Shown: piece by piece, positions 7,084 through 15,380 of the stretch
Position numbering within the stretch: the first letter of the stretch is position 1
Layout: the number at the start of each line of letters is the position of its first letter
Assembly: GCF_910578895.1 (NCBI RefSeq)
Contig: NZ_CAJTSC010000020.1
Span: 1 to 32,324 of the forward strand
Direction: 5' to 3'
Origin: an uncultured Bacteroides sp.
Lineage (GTDB): Bacteria; Bacteroidota; Bacteroidia; Bacteroidales; Bacteroidaceae
Length of the DNA: 32,324 nt
Made by a program: the position numbers and the translations under genes
The notes under the pieces: generated by a model
The model's database searches: none
What the model saw: the letters and a program-made list of their open reading frames with translations, nothing else
What the model was told of the DNA's origin: nothing

Positions 7084-9216
7084 ATGACACAAATCTTTCA
7101 CAGCATGATAGCTGCCATTCTCGGCATATCAGAAAAACAAATCGGGCAAACCCTTGCCCTGCTCAATGACGGAGCAACCATTCCGTTTATCAGCCGTTAT
7201 CGCAAAGAAATGACGGGCGGACTGGATGAAGTGCAGATAGAATCCATCCAAACCCACTACGAAAAACTGAAAGAGACGGCGAAGCGGAAGGAGACCATTG
7301 CCAACACCATCCGCGAACAAGGAAAAATGACTGCGGAACTGCAAAAGCGCATTGACGAAACATGGGACAACACCGCCCTCGAAGATATTTACCTGCCCTA
7401 CAAACCCAAACGGAAAACCCGCGCGGAAGCCGCCCGGCAGAAAGGACTTGAACCGCTTGCCACTCTGCTGATGCTCCAACGCGAGCCTCATCCCGAACGG
7501 CGTGCTGCCGGCTTTGTGAAAGGAGAAGTAAAGGACGTGGACGATGCCCTGAAAGGCGCACGCGACATCATTGCCGAACAGGTGAGCGAGAATGAACGCG
7601 CCCGCAACACACTGCGAAACACCTTTGCGCGCCAAGCCGTGCTGACTGCCAAAGTGATAAAAGGCAAAGAGGAAGAAGGTGCCAAATACAGAGACTACTT
7701 CGACTGTTCGGCACCCCTGAAACGGTGCAGCTCGCACCGCTTGCTTGCCATCCGCCGTGCCGAAGCCGAAGGATTGCTTAAAGTAAGCATCAGTCCGGAC
7801 AACGAAGAGTGCGTGGAAAGGCTGGAAAGACAGTTCGTGCAGAGCAACAATGCTTGCGGAAGGCAGGTGGCAGAAGCCGTACAGGATGCTTACAAGCGCC
7901 TGCTGAAGCCCTCTATCGAGACTGAATTCGCCGCGCAAAGCAAGGAACGCGCCGATGATGAAGCCATCCGCGTTTTTGCAGAGAACTTGCGGCAACTGCT
8001 GCTTGCATCGCCGTTGGGACAGAAAAGGGTGATGGGAATAGACCCGGGATTCCGCACCGGCTGCAAGGTGGTGTGCCTGGATGCACAGGGCAATCTGCTG
8101 CACAACGAGAATATCTACCCGCACCCGCCGGTGAACCAAGCCAAAGAGGCTTTCGGCAAACTGCAAAAGATGATAGAGGCATACCGGATTGAAGCCATCG
8201 CCATCGGAAACGGCACTGCCAGCCGCGAAACGGAAGATTTCCTGAAACGCCAAGTGTTCAGCCGTGAAGTGCAGATTTTCATTGTCAGCGAGCAGGGTGC
8301 TTCCATCTACTCCGCTTCCAAGATAGCCAGGGACGAGTTTCCGGAATACGACGTGACGGTGCGCGGAGCAGTCTCCATTGCCCGCCGGCTTATGGATCCG
8401 TTGGCCGAACTTGTCAAGATAGACCCGAAGTCTATCGGTGTAGGGCAATACCAGCACGATGTGGACCAAAGCAAATTGAAGAAATCGCTCGACCAGACCG
8501 TAGAGAATTGCGTAAACCTGGTGGGTGTCAATCTGAATACGGCAAGCAGCCATCTGCTGACGTACATATCGGGGCTTGGTCCCCAGCTGGCGCAGAACAT
8601 CGTGAACTACCGTGCCGAGAACGGGGCGTTCTCCTCACGCAAAGAGCTGATGAAAGTGCCGCGCATGGGTGCGAAAGCCTTTGAACAGTGTGCCGGATTT
8701 CTGCGTATACCGAATGCTGAAAATCCGCTGGACAATACTGCCGTGCATCCCGAAAGTTATCATATCGTGGAGACTATGGCGAAAGACCTGGGTTGCAGCG
8801 TGGCGGAACTGATTGCCGACAAGGAGTTGCGGCTGAAGATACAACCGGAACGCTACCTCTCCCCTACCGTCGGGATGCCGACCCTGAAGGATATCCTGCA
8901 AGAATTGGAGAAGCCGGGACGCGACCCGCGCGGCCCCATCAAAATATTCGAGTTCGACAAGAATGTACGTACCATTGACGACCTGCGCATAGGCATGGAA
9001 CTGCCGGGAATCGTGGGCAACATTACCAATTTCGGCGCTTTCGTTGATATAGGCATCAAAGAAAACGGGCTGATACACCTCTCCCAACTTGCACAGAAGT
9101 ATGTATCAGACCCTAATGAAATTGTGTCCATTCATCAGCAGGTGCGCGTAAAAGTGCTCAGCGTAGACACTGAGCGGAAACGCATACAACTGACGATGAT
9201 CGGAGTGGAACAGTAG
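7084..9216 (+). CDS. tex: Tex/YhgF-family S1 RNA-binding transcription accessory protein
   Basis: A 710-residue protein, somewhat short of the 770-780 common in proteobacteria but complete. In order: helical N-terminal Tex domain (ISRYRKEMTGGLDE, about 35-50, is a family hallmark), a YqgF/RNase H-like domain (MGIDPGFRTGCKVV, about 318-331), a helix-hairpin-helix region (YISGLGPQLAQNIVNYR, about 497-513, and MKVPRMGAKAFEQ), and a C-terminal S1 domain (about 640-708, GIVGNITNFGAFVDIGIKEN). Family members bind nucleic acid in the cytoplasm and act with RNA polymerase; deletion phenotypes involve toxin or virulence gene expression, and the precise role is unsettled. It stops 3 nt from the convergent leucine-rich-repeat gene with no terminator in between. 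Confidence 0.95.
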   Translation: MTQIFHSMIAAILGISEKQIGQTLALLNDGATIPFISRYRKEMTGGLDEVQIESIQTHYEKLKETAKRKETIANTIREQGKMTAELQKRIDETWDNTALEDIYLPYKPKRKTRAEAARQKGLEPLATLLMLQREPHPERRAAGFVKGEVKDVDDALKGARDIIAEQVSENERARNTLRNTFARQAVLTAKVIKGKEEEGAKYRDYFDCSAPLKRCSSHRLLAIRRAEAEGLLKVSISPDNEECVERLERQFVQSNNACGRQVAEAVQDAYKRLLKPSIETEFAAQSKERADDEAIRVFAENLRQLLLASPLGQKRVMGIDPGFRTGCKVVCLDAQGNLLHNENIYPHPPVNQAKEAFGKLQKMIEAYRIEAIAIGNGTASRETEDFLKRQVFSREVQIFIVSEQGASIYSASKIARDEFPEYDVTVRGAVSIARRLMDPLAELVKIDPKSIGVGQYQHDVDQSKLKKSLDQTVENCVNLVGVNLNTASSHLLTYISGLGPQLAQNIVNYRAENGAFSSRKELMKVPRMGAKAFEQCAGFLRIPNAENPLDNTAVHPESYHIVETMAKDLGCSVAELIADKELRLKIQPERYLSPTVGMPTLKDILQELEKPGRDPRGPIKIFEFDKNVRTIDDLRIGMELPGIVGNITNFGAFVDIGIKENGLIHLSQLAQKYVSDPNEIVSIHQQVRVKVLSVDTERKRIQLTMIGVEQ

Positions 9217-9219
9217 AGG

Positions 9220-10266
9220 CTATTTCCTGTAAACCAGCCTGTCCTTGCCATCGCCGAAAAGATTATCGCCCAAAGTCGTAATCTTATTGCCTGTGGCAAG
9301 GACATGGCGCAAATTGTTGCATCCCATGAATGCGCCGTATTCGATGGCGGTTACCCCGGCGGGCAATACCAATGTGCCGCACAGACGTCCGCATCCGCTG
9401 AAAGCGCGCTGCCCGATGCTCTTCAAGCCACGAGGCAGCTTGACTTCAAGCAGATATTTCTTTTGAGTAAATGTATAGTCGGGAATGGCGGTAGCATTGC
9501 ACTTAGACAGGTCTACGCTCACCAGATTGGGCATATAATTGCGTATCAAGGTGAAGTCCGCTTCATCCATCTTGCCCTCTACCGTAAGAAAGTTTACATC
9601 TTTGGGTTGGATGCCGGCACGAATAAGCTCACTGGCAAGACTGCCCATAGCGGCTATCTGCACAACGGCTCCCACCGGATCGCCTTCAATAAAGGCAAAT
9701 GTCTCCCACCTTTTGCCACGACGGTAAGAGTCGCTACTGCCCAGCGGGACAAACACGGCCGTTACGCTGTCTGCCAAAGCTTCGGGCAACAAGTTCGGCG
9801 GAGTCTTCTTACGTATACGGCAAATTTTCAGGTTGGTACATCCCTTGAATGCGCCGTCTTCGATGTTCTTGGTCTTATCGGACAAGATTACTTGGCTTAA
9901 AGAGGTCTTTCCGACAAAGGAACTGTCACTGAATTGCTTGCAGAAAGCATAGGACGGAATGCAATTGGCGGGATAGACATAAAAACGGTCGGGATGCGTA
10001 CCGTTCTTTCCGGCATACATGCTGATGGACGCATTGGATATATCCAGTATTTGCAGTTTCTTGAATTCATCACGCAGGTGGCGGAAATCAATGGCATTCA
10101 GTTTGCCTTGCAGGACAAGATGGGTAATCTCATTTGCCTCATCTTCAGTGAGCATTTCCACCAAAGTGCCGGGCTTGGCTACGGTATATCTCTTGAAAGT
10201 CTGTGCAGAGCCGTTCAGCATAACACCCCATCCGGCAACCGCTAAAAGTATTTTTCTCAAGTTCAT
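9220..10266 (-). CDS. Secreted leucine-rich-repeat (BspA-like, LRR_5) protein
   Basis: 348 residues with a Sec signal peptide (about 1-22, cleavage near GSAQ). The mature protein has two similar modules, each with a line like EITHLVLQGKLNAIDFRHL or VNFLTVEGKMDEADFTLI, followed by BspA-type leucine-rich repeats (EDGAFKGCTNLKICRI, IGQRAFSGCGRLCGTLVL, EYGAFMGCNNLRHVLA). BspA-like proteins of Bacteroidales are exported and often bind host proteins or other surfaces; the ligand here is unknown. There is no C-terminal sorting domain or lipobox. A -7 box lies 30 nt upstream. The gene faces tex with 3 nt between stop codons and is divergent from the CPBP gene. Confidence 0.85.
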   Translation of the reverse strand: MNLRKILLAVAGWGVMLNGSAQTFKRYTVAKPGTLVEMLTEDEANEITHLVLQGKLNAIDFRHLRDEFKKLQILDISNASISMYAGKNGTHPDRFYVYPANCIPSYAFCKQFSDSSFVGKTSLSQVILSDKTKNIEDGAFKGCTNLKICRIRKKTPPNLLPEALADSVTAVFVPLGSSDSYRRGKRWETFAFIEGDPVGAVVQIAAMGSLASELIRAGIQPKDVNFLTVEGKMDEADFTLIRNYMPNLVSVDLSKCNATAIPDYTFTQKKYLLEVKLPRGLKSIGQRAFSGCGRLCGTLVLPAGVTAIEYGAFMGCNNLRHVLATGNKITTLGDNLFGDGKDRLVYRK

Positions 10267-10295
10267 GTTTTAAGTGTCAGATTGATTTGAATTTT

Positions 10296-10303
10296 CAAAT
10301 ATA
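10296..10303 (-). promoter_or_regulatory. -7 box of the leucine-rich-repeat gene
   Basis: Minus-strand TATATTTG, 30 nt before the start codon; a TTG 22 nt further upstream may serve as -33. Confidence 0.5.
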
Positions 10304-10348
10304 AGAAGAAACCGCCAATCGCGGACAACGATTTCACTTTTTATTATG

Positions 10349-10356
10349 TATTTTTG
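10349..10356 (+). promoter_or_regulatory. -7 box of the CPBP protease gene
   Basis: TATTTTTG, 35 nt before the ATG at 10391. It overlaps the first in-frame ATG (10346), which therefore cannot be the start of translation from this promoter. Confidence 0.5.
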
Positions 10357-10390
10357 TCGGATATTAATTTACCGAAATCATTTTTTACTC

Positions 10391-11242
10391 ATGGGAACCG
10401 TTGAAAATGAATCCAAAGCAAAACGTTTTGGAAAAGTGGCAATCGATATTTTTTCATTTGCCGCACTTACAGCCGTTATTGTTGTAATGATAAGTATACC
10501 TTTCGCAATGGTGCTGCAAGCATCGGGCATGGCGGAAACAAACAGCATGTTCCATTTCGTATTAAGCGAAACCTTGCTGCTGATAGGCGTACTCCTTTCC
10601 GCCTGGATTGTATGGCATTTGCGCGGCTTTTCATTGGCAGAGCTGAAACGTTCATTCGCCATGTGTCCGAAGGACTGGTTGTACGGAGCATTGCTGGCAA
10701 CCGTTCTTTATGCCGTGGGCTTCGGCGTTTCTTTGGGGTTAGGAGCGATAGAGGTTACGGAAACAGCCTTCAATCCCTTCTCCCTGTTGACCAGCCTTCT
10801 CTTCTTCCTGCTGGTAGCCGTCACCGAAGAGTGGGCTTTGCGAGGGTTTGTACTGGAACGCATGCTACAAGGCGGGGTGAACAAGTTTTGGGCACTGTTC
10901 CTCTCTGCCACCCTGTTCTCACTGATTCATATAGGCAATCCGAACTTCAACTTCCTCTCTTTTATCAACATTCTGCTGGCGGGTATCCTGTTAGGTTCTT
11001 CCTATATATATACACGTAACCTTTGCTTCCCGATATCCCTACACTGGTTTTGGAACTGGATACAAGGTCCCGTCTTGGGCTACGAAGTAAGTGGAAATAA
11101 GTTTTGCGACGGTTTGCTGACGCTTCATCTGCCCGAAGCCAATCTGATAAACGGCGGCGCTTTCGGTTTCGAAGGTTCCGTACTGTGCACGGTGTTGCTG
11201 GTAGTGGGCACGGGAGTGATTTTAAAGATGTTCAAGAAATAA
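10391..11242 (+). CDS. CPBP-family intramembrane metalloprotease (CAAX/Abi type)
   Basis: 283 residues from the ATG at 10391, with seven or eight hydrophobic helices. The CPBP motifs are all present: EEWALRG (E146, E147, R151), FSLIHIGN with H180, and HWFWNW (H218, N222), which together form the membrane-buried active site of Rce1-like glutamic/metal proteases. Bacterial members have been linked to peptide processing, self-immunity to bacteriocins and surface protein sorting; the substrate here cannot be inferred, and no bacteriocin gene is nearby. The reading frame opens at 10346, but that ATG overlaps the -7 box, so the later start is used. The gene ends just before a hairpin that is also the terminator of the opposing ABC-F gene. 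Confidence 0.88.
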   Translation: MGTVENESKAKRFGKVAIDIFSFAALTAVIVVMISIPFAMVLQASGMAETNSMFHFVLSETLLLIGVLLSAWIVWHLRGFSLAELKRSFAMCPKDWLYGALLATVLYAVGFGVSLGLGAIEVTETAFNPFSLLTSLLFFLLVAVTEEWALRGFVLERMLQGGVNKFWALFLSATLFSLIHIGNPNFNFLSFINILLAGILLGSSYIYTRNLCFPISLHWFWNWIQGPVLGYEVSGNKFCDGLLTLHLPEANLINGGAFGFEGSVLCTVLLVVGTGVILKMFKK

Positions 11243-11244
11243 AA

Positions 11245-11270
11245 AGAGGGGTGTATCAAAACACCCCTCT
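11245..11270 (-). terminator. Terminator of the ABC-F gene, shared with the CPBP gene
   Basis: 10-bp perfect stem (11245-11254 with 11261-11270), GC-rich, 6-nt loop. A run of A on the left gives a U tract on the minus strand, so it mainly serves the ABC-F gene that stops at 11289, but the hairpin also follows the plus-strand CPBP gene directly. Confidence 0.8.
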
Positions 11271-11288
11271 GTATTCCAATCCTATTGT

Positions 11289-12902
11289 TTACTTATACAT
11301 CTTCGCCCTCAACTCCTTGATATGGTCGGAAGTGATGTATTCGTCATACTCCATCATCTTGTCAATGATACCGTTCGGCGTCAGCTCGATGATACGGTTT
11401 GCCACAGTCTGAATGAACTCGTGGTCGTGTGACGAGAAGAGGATATTTCCCTTATACGTCTTCAGGTTATTGTTGAATGCCTGGATAGATTCCAAATCAA
11501 GATGGTTGGTCGGTGTATCCAAAATCAGACAGTTGGCATTGCGCAGCTGCATGCGCGCAATCATACAACGCATCTTCTCGCCACCCGACAATACGCTCGC
11601 TTTCTTCAACACCTCTTCGCCGGAGAAAAGCATACGTCCGAGGAAACTCTTCATATACACCTCATTGCCCTCTCCGAACTGGCTCAGCCAGTCTACCAAA
11701 TTCAAATCCGTATTGAAAAAAGCGGTGTTGTCCAACGGCAGGTAAGCGGTGGTGATGGTGACACCCCAATTGAAAGTTCCCGCATCCGGCTTCATATTCT
11801 CGTTGATAATCTCGAACAAAGCGGTCATGGCACGCGGATCGTGTGACAGGAATACAATCTTATCCCCTTTCTCCACATTGAAGTTCACATCGCGGAACAG
11901 CACCGTGCCATCCTCCAGCGTCTTTGTCAGTCCGGCAACCTCAAGAATCTGATTTCCCGGTTCGCGCTCGGGAGTAAAGATGATACCCGGATATTTGCGG
12001 GATGACGGTTTGATTTCCTCCACATTCAGCTTCTCCAGCATCTTCTTACGGCTGGTGGTCTGCTTGCTCTTCGCCACATTGGCACTGAAACGGCGGATGA
12101 ACTCTTCCAGTTCCTTCTTCTTCTCCTCAGCCTTAGCCTTCTGGTTCTGCTGCTGACGGAGAGCCAACTGGCTTGACTCGTACCAGAAGCTGTAGTTACC
12201 GGCAAAAAGATTGATTTTTCCGTAGTCGATATCCACCGTATGCGTACAAACGGAATCGAGGAAGTGACGGTCGTGGCTTACCACGAGGACGGTATGTTCG
12301 AAATTGGCAAGATACTCTTCCAGCCAAGTCACGGTCTCCATATCCAAGTCATTGGTAGGCTCGTCCAGCAACAGGTTGTCGGGATTGCCATACAGCGCCT
12401 GCGCCAACATCACACGCACTTTCTCCTTGTTATTCAGCTCGCCCATCAGCACATAGTGCTTGTCTTCCTTGATGCCCAGCCCGCTCAATAAAGCGGCAGC
12501 GTCACTTTCGGCATTCCAGCCGTCGAGTTCGGCAAACTTCTCTTCCAGCTCGGAAACCTTCAAACCGTCTTCATCGGTGAAGTCTTCTTTGGCATACAGC
12601 ACCTCGCGTTGCTTCATGATGTCCCATAACACCGTGTGCCCCATCATCACAGTGTCCATTACCGTATAAGCATCCCACTTGAAGTGGTCCTGGCTCAATA
12701 CGGACAGACGCTCTCCCGGTCCCAGCATGATAGAGCCTGTTGTCGGGTCCAAATCACCCGAAATAGTGCGCAGGAAAGTAGACTTTCCGGCACCGTTCGC
12801 ACCGATTATACCATAACAATTACCACTTGTAAACTTCAGGTTTACATCATTAAACAACACTCTTTTACCAAACTGCACCGATACGTTCGAGACTGTAATC
12901 AT
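11289..12902 (-). CDS. ABC-F family ATPase with a degenerate second nucleotide-binding domain
   Basis: A 537-residue soluble protein with two ABC domains and a charged linker (about 235-300), the layout of the YbiT/YkpA branch of ABC-F proteins that act on the ribosome. Domain 1 has an intact Walker A (GANGAGKST, 34-42) and Walker B with catalytic Glu (LLLDEPTNDLD), but its signature is LNNKEKVR in place of LSGGQ. Domain 2 has the reverse pattern: a good signature (LSGGEKMR), but the P-loop position reads FLSHDPRAMTALF (about 349) and Walker B reads LILDTPTNHLD with Thr463 where the catalytic Glu belongs. Because sites form between Walker A of one domain and the signature of the other, one site looks functional and the other dead. 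No transmembrane segment. It is divergent from grpE-dnaJ. Confidence 0.92.
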   Translation of the reverse strand: MITVSNVSVQFGKRVLFNDVNLKFTSGNCYGIIGANGAGKSTFLRTISGDLDPTTGSIMLGPGERLSVLSQDHFKWDAYTVMDTVMMGHTVLWDIMKQREVLYAKEDFTDEDGLKVSELEEKFAELDGWNAESDAAALLSGLGIKEDKHYVLMGELNNKEKVRVMLAQALYGNPDNLLLDEPTNDLDMETVTWLEEYLANFEHTVLVVSHDRHFLDSVCTHTVDIDYGKINLFAGNYSFWYESSQLALRQQQNQKAKAEEKKKELEEFIRRFSANVAKSKQTTSRKKMLEKLNVEEIKPSSRKYPGIIFTPEREPGNQILEVAGLTKTLEDGTVLFRDVNFNVEKGDKIVFLSHDPRAMTALFEIINENMKPDAGTFNWGVTITTAYLPLDNTAFFNTDLNLVDWLSQFGEGNEVYMKSFLGRMLFSGEEVLKKASVLSGGEKMRCMIARMQLRNANCLILDTPTNHLDLESIQAFNNNLKTYKGNILFSSHDHEFIQTVANRIIELTPNGIIDKMMEYDEYITSDHIKELRAKMYK

Positions 12903-12969
12903 CTTTATATTTACGTTTTATTATATACTACTTACAATTTAATACCTATAGTCCTGCAAATTGCGGACA

Positions 12970-12977
12970 CAAAGATA
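12970..12977 (-). promoter_or_regulatory. -7 box of the ABC-F gene
   Basis: Minus-strand TATCTTTG, 68 nt before the start codon, next to the 23-bp tandem array. Confidence 0.5.
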
Positions 12978-13008
12978 CGAAATAATACGGTAAAACCGCT
13001 TACAACAA

Positions 13009-13105
13009 GTTAACTTATTGCATGATATGAAGTTAACAAAGTGCATGCAATGAAGTTAACTTATTGCAACCTATCAAGTTAACTTGCTTTCCGCACGATG
13101 TTAAC
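13009..13105. repeat. Tandem array of GTTAAC-headed 23-bp units
   Basis: GTTAAC occurs at 13009, 13032, 13055, 13078 and 13100, spacings 23, 23, 23 and 22. The first three units share GTTAACttattGCA and end in atgaa or atcaa; the fourth and fifth are diverged. It lies between the divergent ABC-F and grpE promoters. The GTTAAC core is itself a palindrome. Confidence 0.7.
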
Positions 13106-13109
13106 TCAC

Positions 13110-13301
13110 TGTTTTTTGATTTACAGGGGGTAGAGGAGCTATCAGGAATTTAGAAGGAGTTATCGCCCTTCGGGCTGAGGAGCCGCACATTTTTACGGTT
13201 AGAAGCCGATAGCATTACTGACGTATAGCGATACTATCGGCATATATCCCCCTTTAACTCCCGATAGCCGCTTCCAACTCCTGTAAATGAAAAGAGCCGT
13301 G
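13110..13301. repeat. Long imperfect palindromic element, copy A
   Basis: ATTTACAGG (13119-13127) is inverted at 13280-13288 with further imperfect pairing inward, and inside lie GCCC-TTC-GGGC (about 13165-13175) and a GCCGATAG...CTATCGGC stem. AACTCCTGTAAATGAAAA (13276-13293) followed by GCCGTG is repeated exactly in copy B at 20664-20681. It is non-coding and highly structured. It fills much of the 583-bp gap between the ABC-F gene and grpE. Confidence 0.6.
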
Positions 13302-13354
13302 ATGTTGACCCGCTATTTATGTAACATTTCGCTGTCAATCTGGCATAAAAGCAT

Positions 13355-13362
13355 TACCTTTG
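13355..13362 (+). promoter_or_regulatory. -7 box of the grpE-dnaJ operon
   Basis: TACCTTTG, 123 nt upstream of grpE, giving a leader of about 115 nt. No CIRCE-type inverted repeat was seen, so HrcA-type heat-shock control is not supported. Confidence 0.55.
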
Positions 13363-13485
13363 CTGCGTTTTTGGCAAAAGCAGCCAATTTGGCAAAGTTT
13401 TTGCTATTAAAACCTCATCATGTTAACTTAACCCTTAACGGTAACGAAAGTAAAACCATTTTATAAGAATAACAAGCATAACAAT

Positions 13486-14061
13486 ATGGACTTTAAAGAA
13501 AAAGAAAACATTAACGAAGAAGAGTTGAAAACGCAAGCCGCTCAAGACGAGAACAGCGAAGAAACAACTGAAAAGGAAGAGGTTGCCCTGACTGAAGAAG
13601 AAAAGCTCGCCCAAGAGTTGGAAAAAGCCAATGCGGAGATTGAAGACCAGAAAGACAAATACCTGCGTCTCTCTGCCGAGTTCGACAACTACCGCAAACG
13701 TACGATGAAAGAAAAAGCCGAGCTCATACTGAACGGCGGAGAAAAAAGCATCGGCAGCATTCTTCCTGTCGTGGACGACTTTGAACGCGCCTTGAAGAAT
13801 ATGGAAACCGCCACCGACGTAGCCGCCGTAAAAGAAGGAGTGGAACTTATCTACAACAAATTCATGACGGTTCTGGGGCAGAATGGCGTTAAAGTAATCG
13901 AAACCAAAGAGCAACCGCTGGATACGGACTATCACGAAGCCATTGCCGTTATTCCGGCTCCCGATGAAGCTTTGAAAGGGAAAATTCTGGACTGCGTGCA
14001 AACCGGTTACACACTAAACGACAAAGTAATCCGCCATGCCAAGGTAGTGGTTGGAGAATAA
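13486..14061 (+). CDS. grpE: GrpE, nucleotide exchange factor of DnaK
   Basis: 191 residues. A long acidic, poorly conserved N-terminus (about 1-45) leads into a coiled coil (EKLAQELEKANAEIEDQKDKY) and the GrpE core: LRLSAEFDNYRKRTMKE, SILPVVDDFERALKN, GVELIYNKFMTVLGQNGV and the C-terminal beta-wing ending GYTLNDKVIRHAKVVVGE. As a dimer it releases ADP from DnaK and so drives the Hsp70 folding cycle in the cytoplasm. It is followed after 13 nt by dnaJ, so the two co-chaperones form an operon. dnaK itself is not in the window. Confidence 0.97.
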   Translation: MDFKEKENINEEELKTQAAQDENSEETTEKEEVALTEEEKLAQELEKANAEIEDQKDKYLRLSAEFDNYRKRTMKEKAELILNGGEKSIGSILPVVDDFERALKNMETATDVAAVKEGVELIYNKFMTVLGQNGVKVIETKEQPLDTDYHEAIAVIPAPDEALKGKILDCVQTGYTLNDKVIRHAKVVVGE

Positions 14062-14074
14062 CATACACAGTTAT

Positions 14075-15253
14075 ATGGAAAAAAGAGATTATTACGAAGT
14101 ACTGGAAGTCGAAAAAACAGCATCGGCAGACGAGATAAAGAAAGCCTACCGTAAAAAAGCAATCCAATATCACCCCGATAAGAACCCCGGCGACAAGAGC
14201 GCCGAAGAGAAGTTCAAGGAAGCGGCAGAGGCATACGATGTATTGAGTAACCCCGACAAGCGTGCCCGCTATGACCAGTTCGGCCATGCCGGAATGAGCG
14301 GTGCCGCAGGCAACGGCGGACCTTTCGGCGGCTTCGGCGGCGGTATGTCCATGGACGATATATTCTCCATGTTCGGCGATATATTCGGCGGACACAGTGG
14401 TGGCTTCGGCGGCGGTTTCAGTGGTTTCGGCGGATTTGGCGGCGGCGCACAGCAGCAACGCCGTTACCGCGGTTCGGACTTGCGCGTGAAGGTGAAGCTG
14501 AACCTCAAGGAAATTTCCACCGGAGTAGAGAAAAAATTCAAACTGAAAAAGTATGTGCCCTGCAGCCACTGCCACGGAACCGGTGCGGAAGGAGACGGCG
14601 GTGCGGAGACCTGCCCCACTTGTAAAGGCAGCGGTACGGTAATCCGCAACCAGCAGACCATCCTCGGAACGATGCAGACGCGCGCCACCTGCCCTACTTG
14701 CGGCGGCGAAGGCAAAGTAATCAAAAACAAATGTAAGGAATGCGCCGGTGAAGGCATTGTCTATGGTGAAGAGGTTGTCACGGTGAACATCCCCAAAGGC
14801 GTAGCCGAAGGCATGCAGCTCTCCATGGGCGGCAAAGGTAATGCCGGCAAGCATAATGGCGTGCCGGGCGACTTGCTGATTCTCGTAGAGGAAGAGCAGG
14901 ACAAGGAGTTGATTCGTGACGAGAACGATCTGATTTACAATCTTCTGCTTAGTTTCCCGACTGCCGCATTGGGTGGCGCGGTAGAAATACCGACCATTGA
15001 CGGCAAGGTAAAGGTGAAAATCGAATCGGGTACGCAACCCGGCAAAGTTCTCCGCCTGCGCGGCAAAGGTTTGCCCAACGTAAACGGATACGGAACCGGA
15101 GATTTGCTGGTGAATGTCAGCGTATACGTGCCCGAAACCCTGAACAAGGAAGAGAAGAAAGCGTTGGAAGAAATGGAAGGTTCGGATAACTTTAAGCCGA
15201 ACACTTCTATCAAAGAGAAGATTTTTAAGAAGTTCAAGAGTTTGTTTGACTAA
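14075..15253 (+). CDS. dnaJ: DnaJ (Hsp40) co-chaperone
   Basis: 392 residues from the ATG at 14075 (MEKRDYYEVLEV). It has a J domain with HPD at 33-35, a Gly/Phe-rich region (about 75-130), a zinc domain with four repeats CSHCHGTG, CPTCKGSG, CPTCGGEG and CKECAGEG (starting near Cys163, binding two Zn ions), and the C-terminal substrate-binding and dimer domains. It delivers unfolded clients to DnaK and stimulates its ATPase. The open frame extends 24 nt further to a TTG at 14051, which overlaps the end of grpE; the ATG start matches the family. The gene ends before a strong terminator. Confidence 0.97.
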   Translation: MEKRDYYEVLEVEKTASADEIKKAYRKKAIQYHPDKNPGDKSAEEKFKEAAEAYDVLSNPDKRARYDQFGHAGMSGAAGNGGPFGGFGGGMSMDDIFSMFGDIFGGHSGGFGGGFSGFGGFGGGAQQQRRYRGSDLRVKVKLNLKEISTGVEKKFKLKKYVPCSHCHGTGAEGDGGAETCPTCKGSGTVIRNQQTILGTMQTRATCPTCGGEGKVIKNKCKECAGEGIVYGEEVVTVNIPKGVAEGMQLSMGGKGNAGKHNGVPGDLLILVEEEQDKELIRDENDLIYNLLLSFPTAALGGAVEIPTIDGKVKVKIESGTQPGKVLRLRGKGLPNVNGYGTGDLLVNVSVYVPETLNKEEKKALEEMEGSDNFKPNTSIKEKIFKKFKSLFD

Positions 15254-15274
15254 GACTCGATGCAATTTCAAAAT

Positions 15275-15321
15275 AAAAACGAGACTGTCTCATCATATTT
15301 TTTGAGTTCAGTCTCGTTTTT
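15275..15321. terminator. Bidirectional terminator between dnaJ and the polysaccharide operon
   Basis: A 13-bp perfect stem (15275-15287 with 15309-15321) with A residues at the left foot and T residues at the right foot, so it gives a U tract in both directions. It follows dnaJ on the plus strand and the NGN gene on the minus strand. Confidence 0.85.
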
Positions 15322-15380
15322 ATATCAACAGGTTTCTATTTTATCCAACCGATAAATCCACGCCAAAGAAATTATTCCCA

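Noticed and set aside
13009..13105. The tandem arrays as CRISPR arrays
   Set aside because: Units are directly adjacent with no unique spacers of 30 nt or so, units are diverged, and no cas genes are present.
13363..13485. CIRCE-like heat-shock operator before grpE
   Set aside because: No long inverted repeat of the TTAGCACTC type is present in the leader.
13949..15271. Minus-strand open frame of 440 codons opposite dnaJ
   Set aside because: It mirrors dnaJ, whose zinc motifs and J domain are certain; the reverse translation shows no family features.
15322..15380. A frameshift hiding a KOW domain after the NGN gene
   Set aside because: Only about 60 nt separate the stop from the terminator, too short for a KOW domain in any frame.
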